64,000 bases of DNA, taken from positions 496,001 through 560,000 of the forward strand of contig NZ_JBDPZC010000001.1 of the NCBI RefSeq assembly GCF_039872765.1, read 5' to 3'. Positions 53,365 to 59,808 of this stretch are shown one piece after another. Under the pieces are notes generated by a model, which made no database searches, had not been told where the DNA came from, and saw nothing but the letters and a program-made list of their open reading frames with translations. Each line of letters begins with the position of its first letter. Within the stretch, counting starts at the first letter, position 1. The stretch comes from Roseateles_B flavus. Lineage in GTDB: Bacteria; Pseudomonadota; Gammaproteobacteria; Burkholderiales; Burkholderiaceae_C. Both the position numbers and the translations under genes were made by a program.

Positions 53365-54575
53365 GCCCGGCGCAGCTTCGCCTGGTCGAGACCGTGCGCG
53401 GGCACCTGCGCCGGGCACTGGACCAGGACTGGCGCGATGCCACCTATGCGCGCGGTGCCGCCGGGCAGCTCCTGGCGCTGGCCGCACTCGACGAGCTGGC
53501 CGTGGCGCGCGGTGCTCCGCCCAGCCTCGACGCGGGCTGGCTGGCCGAGCGCTTGGCGCGCCTGCTGTCCCAGCTTCCGCGCTACCCGCACGGCCTGTTC
53601 CAGGGTGTCCAGGGACTGCTGTTCGCCGCGCTGGAGCTGGACCGCGTCCACGCGCTGGGCATGGCGGAAGAGATGGCCCGGGACGCGGACGAGCACCTGA
53701 TGGACTGCCTGCGCCGTGGAGAGGGGCTGCCCGAGCACTTCGATCTGATCGGCGGCCTCAGCGGGCTGCTCGTCTACGCGGCCTATCGCGAGCAGCAGGG
53801 CGGGGACCTGCCCCTGGCCGAGGCCTGCCTCCGGCGCCTGGCTGCCCAGGCGCGGCCGGACGGCACGGGCGGCCTGTCCTGGTTCACCCCCGCGGCCTGG
53901 ATACGCGGATTTCCCATGGGCGATGTGCATCCCACTGGGTGCACGGACCTCGGCGTCGCCCACGGGCAGGCGGGCGTGCTGGCCGCATTGGCCTATGCCC
54001 AGACCGTGGGGGCCAGCGGCGCCGCGCAGGGGCGTGAGCTGCTGCTGGGCAGCCTGCAGACGCTCAGGCGCCACGAGCAGCAGGGCGGGCCGGCTCATTT
54101 CGGCGTGGCGGCGGAGGAGGCGGGCGGATCGCGCTGCGCCTGGTGCTATGGCGATCTGGGCATGGCCGCGGCCCTGCAGCTGTCGGCGCAGGCGCTGGCA
54201 GATCCGGGCCTGGAGGCCTGGGTGGAGCGCCTGCTGCAGTCGCTCTCTCGACGCCCGCTGCCGAGCCTGGGCTTTTCCGACGCGTGGCTGTGCCACGGCA
54301 GCATCGGCTCGGCCTGGCTGCTGCGCCAGCTGGCCCCGCAGCGGGCCGAGATGGCCGCCCGCTTCCAGCGGCAGCATGCCCTGGAGGGCGAGGGCGGCCT
54401 GCTCGCGGCGCTGGAGGCGGACGCAGCGCCGGATCTGAGCCTGCTCGAAGGCCATGCCGGGCTCGCCCTGGTGCTGGCCGAGCTGCAGCAAGACCTGACC
54501 CCCGCGCTGCACTGGAGCCTGCCATTTCTGGCCGGACGCCGCGCCCTGCAGGCCCGAGCGACCGCACCGGCCTGA
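53361..54575 (+). CDS. LanC-type lanthionine cyclase
   Basis: LanC adds cysteine thiols to dehydrated residues to form (methyl)lanthionine rings. The 404-residue alpha-toroid shows VQGLLFAALEL and IGGLSGLLVYAAY repeats, VAHGQAGVLAALAY with His201 at the catalytic-base position, RCAWCYGDLG with zinc ligand Cys262, WLCHGSIGSAWLL with zinc ligands Cys311 and His312, and LLEGHAGLALVLAEL. All metal ligands of NisC are present, so it should be active. It overlaps lanB by 4 bases; the first precursor gene begins 72 bases downstream. Confidence 0.92.
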   Translation: MSPAQLRLVETVRGHLRRALDQDWRDATYARGAAGQLLALAALDELAVARGAPPSLDAGWLAERLARLLSQLPRYPHGLFQGVQGLLFAALELDRVHALGMAEEMARDADEHLMDCLRRGEGLPEHFDLIGGLSGLLVYAAYREQQGGDLPLAEACLRRLAAQARPDGTGGLSWFTPAAWIRGFPMGDVHPTGCTDLGVAHGQAGVLAALAYAQTVGASGAAQGRELLLGSLQTLRRHEQQGGPAHFGVAAEEAGGSRCAWCYGDLGMAAALQLSAQALADPGLEAWVERLLQSLSRRPLPSLGFSDAWLCHGSIGSAWLLRQLAPQRAEMAARFQRQHALEGEGGLLAALEADAAPDLSLLEGHAGLALVLAELQQDLTPALHWSLPFLAGRRALQARATAPA

Positions 54576-54647
54576 CGACTGACGCAGTGCCTGCTTTCGA
54601 GCCGCGCAGGCAGCCGTTCAAGGCGGCTCATCACGCAAGGAAGAACC

Positions 54648-54944
54648 ATGAGCAAGAGCAACAAGCTGGGGCTGAGCACGACCTCCATCCGGCATCTCAA
54701 CGAGGGCGAGCAGCAAGGCGTGGCCGGGGGCTACACGCCGCCCATCTCCTACACGGGGCCGGCGCAGGCCGGCTGCGCCGGCTGGTCCGTGGGCTGCCCC
54801 GTCAGCAACACCTGCCCTCCGGCGACGGCCGACTGCCCGCCCGCCACTGGTGGCTGCCCGCCGGCGAGCCTCCCGACCTGCGTGTCGCCCACGCATGACC
54901 GCGGCTGCGCTCCCACGGGCGCCGTCTGCGTGCCCTGGGCCTGA
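54648..54944 (+). CDS. lanthipeptide-type precursor peptide 1
   Basis: The 98-residue peptide has a leader containing LGLSTTSIRHLNEGEQQGVAGG, ending in a double-glycine cleavage site, and a core of about 70 residues. The core holds eight Cys and many Thr, Ser and Pro. Its centre repeats the unit CPPAT-x-x-C, so dehydrated Thr sits three residues before the next Cys, a spacing suited to small methyllanthionine rings. A good ribosome site (AAGGAAG) precedes the ATG. The leader motif LSTTSxRxL is shared with the two following peptides. Confidence 0.85.
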   Translation: MSKSNKLGLSTTSIRHLNEGEQQGVAGGYTPPISYTGPAQAGCAGWSVGCPVSNTCPPATADCPPATGGCPPASLPTCVSPTHDRGCAPTGAVCVPWA

Positions 54945-55157
54945 TTCGCGGCCCGGGCGCGATGCCTGAACACGCCGCCGTGCAGGAGGGCTCGGCCGGG
55001 CCTGAGCGCAGGGCGGCGCCCTCGACACCTTGGTGCTCCTGGAGCTGCACGGAGCTCCCGGAATGCCAGGTGCCGACGCCGACGGACCGCCGTGAACGGC
55101 CCCGGCGACTCTCCGCGGCAGCGCTTGCGCTGCCTTCCTCTCCCAAAAGGATCATCC

Positions 55158-55415
55158 ATGAGCAACTCCACCCGCCTGCGACTGAGCACGACCTCGGTGC
55201 GCAGCCTGTCCTCTTCCGAAGTCGGCCAGGTAGCCGGCGCCGACGGCGGCCCGACCGGCAACACCTCGCTGTCCAACGCCTACTGCGGCCCCTGCCCGTC
55301 CAACAACCCCTGCCAGACGAACTACTGCCCGCCGCCGGCCACGGCCACCTGCCCGCCGGCCACCACCAACTGCCCTGCGCCCACGACCAACGTCACCAAG
55401 GGCTGGTGCATCTGA
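55158..55415 (+). CDS. lanthipeptide-type precursor peptide 2
   Basis: Starting at the ATG at 55158 (AAAAGG upstream), the peptide has 85 residues. The leader LRLSTTSVRSLSSSEVGQVAG is followed by ADGG, so processing may occur after the second glycine pair. The core has seven Cys, a Cys-rich start (YCGPCPSNNPC), two CPPAT-type units (CPPPATATC and CPPATTNC) and ends in WCI. It differs from peptides 1 and 3 most at the leader-core junction. Confidence 0.85.
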   Translation: MSNSTRLRLSTTSVRSLSSSEVGQVAGADGGPTGNTSLSNAYCGPCPSNNPCQTNYCPPPATATCPPATTNCPAPTTNVTKGWCI

Positions 55416-55457
55416 GCGCCGCGGCGCTTTCCACGACATCCATCAAGGAGACTGACC

Positions 55458-55730
55458 ATGAGCAAGAAGCTGAAGCTGTCCACCACCTCGGTGCGCCAAC
55501 TGGGCGCCAGCGAACTGACCGACGTGGCCGGTGGCTACACCTCGATCGCCGCCTGCGGCGACGACCCCACCAACCGCCCCTGCATGACCATCAATGCTGC
55601 CTCGGGCTGCCCCACGGGCGTGCCCGAGACGCAGACCTGCCCGCCCGCCACCGGTGCCTGCGCCACCAGCGCCTGCCCGCCGGTGTCGCGCACGCCGCGT
55701 TGCGGCGGCGGTGCCAGCTATCTGTGCTGA
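55458..55730 (+). CDS. lanthipeptide-type precursor peptide 3
   Basis: The peptide has 90 residues with AAGGAG 8-13 bases before the ATG. The leader KLKLSTTSVRQLGASELTDVAGG gives the cleanest double-glycine site. The core starts YTSIAACGDD, has eight Cys, one CPPATGAC unit and a TSAC unit, and ends in a C-terminal Cys. Leader conservation with peptides 1 and 2, against diverging cores, is the usual pattern of multi-substrate RiPP clusters. Confidence 0.87.
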   Translation: MSKKLKLSTTSVRQLGASELTDVAGGYTSIAACGDDPTNRPCMTINAASGCPTGVPETQTCPPATGACATSACPPVSRTPRCGGGASYLC

Positions 55731-55820
55731 TGCAGGCGGCCTGCCATCGGCCCGGGACCGCCTCGGAGGGCCTCGTCGCCGTCCGACAGCAGCGCTTGAG
55801 CGGCTGATGGCGGGTTGATC

Positions 55821-55850
55821 GCGAGTGGATGCCACCAGGCATCCACTCGC
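55821..55850 (+). terminator. strong hairpin between precursor and export genes
   Basis: A perfect 13-bp stem (55821-55833 with 55838-55850) closes on an ACCA tetraloop and is followed by a C/T-rich stretch with few T runs. It probably terminates part of the transcripts or protects the 3' end of the precursor mRNA, giving more peptide than exporter. Confidence 0.6.
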
Positions 55851-55941
55851 CTCCCGATTCCCCTTTCCCGCGGACGCGCGCCGGCCCCAGCGCCGGGTGC
55901 GCGGACGCCGATCCCGTCTCCGACCCGAGCGAGTCCCCCAC

Positions 55942-57168
55942 ATGCTGTTTCGTCAAGCCGCCCTCGATCACCTGCGGCGCGGTCATGCGCAGGGTCAGGT
56001 CTTGCTGCGCAGCCCGCGCAGCTTCTGGTGGATGTCCTCGGCCGCGCTGGCACTGGGCCTGGGCGTGCTGGTGCTGCTGTTCCTGGGCAGCTACACGCAG
56101 CGCGCCCGCGTGAGCGGCCATCTGGTGCCGGACAAAGGCCTGGTGCCGCTGAGTGCCCTTCAGCCCGGCCTGCTGGCCGAGGTGAGGGCCAGCGAGGGCG
56201 ATGCCGTGCGGCAGGGGCAGGTCTTGTTCCGCCTGCGGTCCGAGCGGCAATCGCTCAAGGGCGAGCTGAGCCAGCAGGCCGTGCGCAGCCTCCAGGAGCA
56301 GCGCAGCGGCCTGGAGCGCGAGCTGAGGCTGCTGGACGCACTGGCCCAGACCCAGGCCCAGGCGTTGCGGCAGAAGCAGCGCGAGCTCGAGCAGGCGCTG
56401 CCACGCGCCCAGGCCGAGCAGGCCCTGCAGCGGAGGCGCCTGCAATCTGCACAGGCCACGCTGCAGCGCTACGAGGAGCTGCAGCGCACCGGCTTTGCCA
56501 GCCCCCTGCAGCTGCAGCAGCGTGCCGACGAGGTCCTGGACCAGCAGGCCCGGCTCGCGGTGCTGGAACGCAGCGAGCACGAACTCAAGGCCCAGCTGCA
56601 GGCGCTCCAGCTGGACCTGCAGGCCCAGACCCTGCGCGACGACGGCCCCCGCGCCCAGGCCCGGCGCCAGCTGGCCGCACTCGACCAGGAACTGGCCGAG
56701 GCGGAAGGGCGGCGCGAATGGGTGCTGACCGCGCCGGTGGACGGCGTGCTGACCTCGCTGCGCGCGCACCCGGGCCAGCTGGTGCAGCCCGGTCAGGAGC
56801 TCGGCCTGGTGCTGCCTCAGGGCTCGCAGCTGCTGGCGGAGCTGCAGCTGCCGTCCAGCGCAGCGGCCTTTGTGCGGACGGGCCAGCGCGTGAACCTGCG
56901 CTACGCCGCCTTCCCGTATCAGAAGTTCGGCCAGCAGCAGGGCGTGGTGAAGGAGCTCTCCCGGGCGGCCGGGCAGGGCGCGGCCGCGGGCGGCGGGGAG
57001 CGCAGCTACCGGGTGCTGGTGAGCCTGCCTCGCCAGCAGGTGATGGCCTACGGTGAGCCGGTGCCGCTGCAGCCCGACATGCAAGTGGAGGCCGATGTGA
57101 TGCTGAGCCAGCGGCGCCTGATCGAGTGGATCTTCGAGCCCATGCTGGCCTTGAAGGGACGGCTGTGA
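55942..57168 (+). CDS. HlyD/CvaA-type secretion adaptor
   Basis: From the ATG at 55942 the protein is 408 aa. A short cytosolic N-terminus (MLFRQAALDHLRRGHAQGQVLL) precedes one membrane helix (about 33-52), then a beta-barrel/lipoyl region and a long coiled coil (about 105-260, rich in Glu, Arg, Gln and Leu). The C-terminus has VDGVLTSLRAHPGQLVQPGQELGLVLPQ. This is the periplasmic adaptor of type I secretion, close to colicin V CvaA. It should connect the ABC exporter that follows to a TolC-like channel, which is not encoded nearby. The exporter gene overlaps its end by 4 bases (GTGA). Confidence 0.9.
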   Translation: MLFRQAALDHLRRGHAQGQVLLRSPRSFWWMSSAALALGLGVLVLLFLGSYTQRARVSGHLVPDKGLVPLSALQPGLLAEVRASEGDAVRQGQVLFRLRSERQSLKGELSQQAVRSLQEQRSGLERELRLLDALAQTQAQALRQKQRELEQALPRAQAEQALQRRRLQSAQATLQRYEELQRTGFASPLQLQQRADEVLDQQARLAVLERSEHELKAQLQALQLDLQAQTLRDDGPRAQARRQLAALDQELAEAEGRREWVLTAPVDGVLTSLRAHPGQLVQPGQELGLVLPQGSQLLAELQLPSSAAAFVRTGQRVNLRYAAFPYQKFGQQQGVVKELSRAAGQGAAAGGGERSYRVLVSLPRQQVMAYGEPVPLQPDMQVEADVMLSQRRLIEWIFEPMLALKGRL

Positions 57169-59264
57169 ACCTGATGCAGGGATTGCGATTCGGATTCGGC
57201 GCCCGGCTGCCCATGCTGCAGCAGGCCGAGACCGCCGAGTGCGGGCTGGCCTGCCTGGCCATGATCAGCTGCTTCCACGGCCGCTGGGTCGAGGTGCAGA
57301 CGCTGCGCCAGCAGCTCCAGGCCTCGGCCAAGGGAATGAACCTCAAGCAGCTGATGGAGCACGCCACGGCGCAGGGCTTCTCCACCCGCGCCGTCCGCCT
57401 GGAACTGGAGGACCTGCCCCAGCTGCAGCTGCCCTGCATCCTGCACTGGGACATGAACCATTTCGTGGTGCTGCGCCGGGTCAGCGGCCGGGAACTGCTC
57501 ATCCACGACCCGGCTCAGGGGGTGCGCCGGCTGGGCCTGGCCGAGGCGTCGCGGCATTTCACCGGCGTGGCGCTGGAGCTGGCGCCCATGCCGGACTTTC
57601 AGCGCAGCGAGCCCAAGCCGGCGGTGAGCCTTGGGCAGCTGGTGGGCCAGGTGCGCGGCCTCAGGCGCTCGGTGCTGCAGGTGCTGATGCTGTCGCTGGC
57701 GCTGGAGATCCTCGCGGTGGTCTCGCCCTTCTTCCAGCAATGGGTGCTGGACGGCGTGATCGTCCAGCATGACACCGACCTGCTCCAGGTGCTGGCGATG
57801 GGCTTCGGCATGCTGATGCTGCTGCAGCTGGCCATCAGCACGCTGCGCAGCTGGATGGTGATCTACTTCTCCACCCAGCTGAACCTCCAGTGGGCCGCGG
57901 GCGTGCTGAGCAAGCTGCTGCGCCTGCCCATGGACTACTTCATGCGGCGCCATCTTGGCGACGTGATCTCGCGCTTCGGCGCCATCCAGAACATCCGGCA
58001 GACGCTGACCTCGGCCGCCCTGAATGCGGTGCTGGACGGGCTGATGGCCGGCGTGGCGCTGGTGATGATGCTGGTCTACAGCCTCAAGCTGGCCGCGGTG
58101 ACCCTGCTGGCGCTGGCGGCCTATGTGCTGATCCGCGTGCTGTCCTATGAACCCTTCAGGCAGGCCAACGAGGAGCAGATCGTCCATGCCGCGAGGCAGG
58201 ACGGGCATCTGCTGGAATCCGTGCGCGGCGTGCAGTCGCTCAAGCTCTTCAACCGCGAGGACGAGCGCCTGGCGCACTGGCTCAATCTGCTGGTGAACAC
58301 CAGCAACCGTGAGCTGGCCACGCAGCGGCTTTCGACGCTCTACCAGAGCGCCAACACCCTGGTCTTCGGCGCCGAGAACATCGCGGTGGTGTACCTGGGC
58401 GCCCTGCTGGTGATCCAGGGCGAGCTGTCCATCGGCATGAGCTTCGCCTATGCCGCCTACAAGACCCAGTTCAGCGGGCGTATCAGCGCCCTGGTCGACC
58501 TCGGCTTCCAGGTGCGCATGCTGCGCATCCAGCGCGAGCGGCTGGCGGACATCGTGCTCAGCGAGCCCGAGCCTGCGGGCGGCACCGGCCTGCCGAGCGA
58601 TGCGGTGCCCGACATCGAGCTGCGCCAGGTGCGTTTCCGCTATGCCGCGAACGAGCCCTGGGTGCTGGACGGCGTGAGTCTGCGCGTGGAGGCCGGGGAG
58701 TCGGTGGCCATCGTGGGGCCGTCCGGCTGCGGCAAGACGACCCTGCTCAAGCTCATGCTGGGCCTGCTCCAGCCGACCGAGGGCGAGATCCTGGTGATGG
58801 GGCGCCCGCTGGGCGCCGTCGGCCTCAGGGCCTGGCGCGAGTGCCTGGGCGCGGTGATGCAGGAGGACCAGCTCTTTGCCGGCACCATCGCCGAGAACAT
58901 CGCCTTCGGCGACCCCGAGCTGGACCTGGCCCGTGTGCAGCTCTGCGCTCGCCAGGCCGCCGTGGAGGAGGACGTGCTGGCCATGCCCATGGGCTGGCAG
59001 ACCCTGATCGGCGACATGGGGGCGGCCATCTCGGGCGGGCAGAAGCAGCGCCTGCTGCTCGCCCGGGCCCTGTACAAGCAGCCGCGCGTGCTCTTTCTGG
59101 ACGAGGCCACCAGCCATCTCGACGCCCAGCGCGAGCTGCAGGTCAACGAGGCCATCCAGGCACTGCGCCTCACCCGCGTGGTGATTGCCCATCGCCAGGA
59201 GACCATCGAGCGCGCGGGCCGGGTGATCCGGCTCGCGGCGGTGGCGGCGCCGGCGCTGCGCTGA
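57165..59264 (+). CDS. peptidase-containing ABC exporter (C39, CvaB type)
   Basis: This bifunctional exporter cuts the double-glycine leader and moves the peptide through the inner membrane. With the GTG at 57165 (ribosome site GAAGGG) the protein has 699 aa; an ATG at 57174 is the alternative. The C39 peptidase (about 1-145) has catalytic Cys26 in AETAECGLACLAMI, His99 in NHFVVL and Asp115 in HDPAQG. A six-helix membrane domain follows. The ATPase has Walker A GPSGCGKT (518-525), signature ISGGQKQR and Walker B VLFLDEATS. All catalytic residues are intact. It fits the GG leaders of the three precursors and completes the cluster. Confidence 0.93.
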   Translation: MNLMQGLRFGFGARLPMLQQAETAECGLACLAMISCFHGRWVEVQTLRQQLQASAKGMNLKQLMEHATAQGFSTRAVRLELEDLPQLQLPCILHWDMNHFVVLRRVSGRELLIHDPAQGVRRLGLAEASRHFTGVALELAPMPDFQRSEPKPAVSLGQLVGQVRGLRRSVLQVLMLSLALEILAVVSPFFQQWVLDGVIVQHDTDLLQVLAMGFGMLMLLQLAISTLRSWMVIYFSTQLNLQWAAGVLSKLLRLPMDYFMRRHLGDVISRFGAIQNIRQTLTSAALNAVLDGLMAGVALVMMLVYSLKLAAVTLLALAAYVLIRVLSYEPFRQANEEQIVHAARQDGHLLESVRGVQSLKLFNREDERLAHWLNLLVNTSNRELATQRLSTLYQSANTLVFGAENIAVVYLGALLVIQGELSIGMSFAYAAYKTQFSGRISALVDLGFQVRMLRIQRERLADIVLSEPEPAGGTGLPSDAVPDIELRQVRFRYAANEPWVLDGVSLRVEAGESVAIVGPSGCGKTTLLKLMLGLLQPTEGEILVMGRPLGAVGLRAWRECLGAVMQEDQLFAGTIAENIAFGDPELDLARVQLCARQAAVEEDVLAMPMGWQTLIGDMGAAISGGQKQRLLLARALYKQPRVLFLDEATSHLDAQRELQVNEAIQALRLTRVVIAHRQETIERAGRVIRLAAVAAPALR

Positions 59265-59350
59265 AGACCGCACTGGCGCACTGCCTGTCAGCCTGCTTCG
59301 CCGCCGTGAAGGGGCCACGCTCTGATCCGGCGTCTGCTGGTGCGTGCGGT

Positions 59351-59380
59351 TGCATGGGGGTGCATGTGGGTGCATGTGGG
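59351..59380. repeat. 10-base tandem repeat, three copies
   Basis: TGCATGGGGG, TGCATGTGGG, TGCATGTGGG stand head to tail, 87 bases after the exporter gene, with degenerate copies on either side. The number of copies could vary by slippage. No function is apparent. Confidence 0.7.
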
Positions 59381-59756
59381 TGCTCGTCCGCCAATAGCCC
59401 CTTGCCTGCGTGCCTGCACGCCCTGAGTGGGCTGGAGTGAGCCCGTCCGGGGATGCGCTCTAGCAGGCAAGTGTGCCCAGCGAATAACGTCTGAAGTGAC
59501 GTCCCGCTTCTGTGCAGGCGGGCGTGCTCGACCCAGGCCCCAGGCGCTCGCCGGCACCAGCCCGGACCGGCAGCGGGGTGGCTGGTCGTTCCTGATGTGC
59601 GCGGCCGGCTTGGCGCATGCCGGCTCCCTCGCGTGACGCGGGAGCCAGGGCAACTGCCGCGCCGGTCCTGTTCTGGACACGCGGCGTCGCGGCCAGGGCT
59701 GAGACCCTGAATCGGGGTCGACATGGCGCTTGGTCAGCGGCGCAGAACACCAGGAC

Positions 59757-59782
59757 GAAAAAAGCCCGGCTGAGCCGGGCTT
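59757..59782 (-). terminator. intrinsic terminator of the TonB receptor gene
   Basis: GCCCGGC-TCA-GCCGGGC on the minus strand (59764-59780) is followed by a run of six T (complement of the A-run around 59758-59763). It lies about 30 bases after the receptor stop codon. Stem and T-run are textbook. Confidence 0.88.
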
Positions 59783-59808
59783 GGAGGGGCCTACAGGCGA
59801 CGGATCGC

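Larger units (their letters stand above)
59265..59808. other. spacer between the exporter and the TonB receptor
   Basis: I see no supported gene in this 544-base gap. It holds a 10-base tandem repeat (59351-59380) and, at its right end, the terminator of the minus-strand receptor gene. Frames across it have no protein-like composition. Confidence 0.5.

Noticed and set aside
54945..55157. A fourth small precursor gene between peptides 1 and 2
   Set aside because: No frame here has the LSTTS leader, a GG site or a ribosome site.
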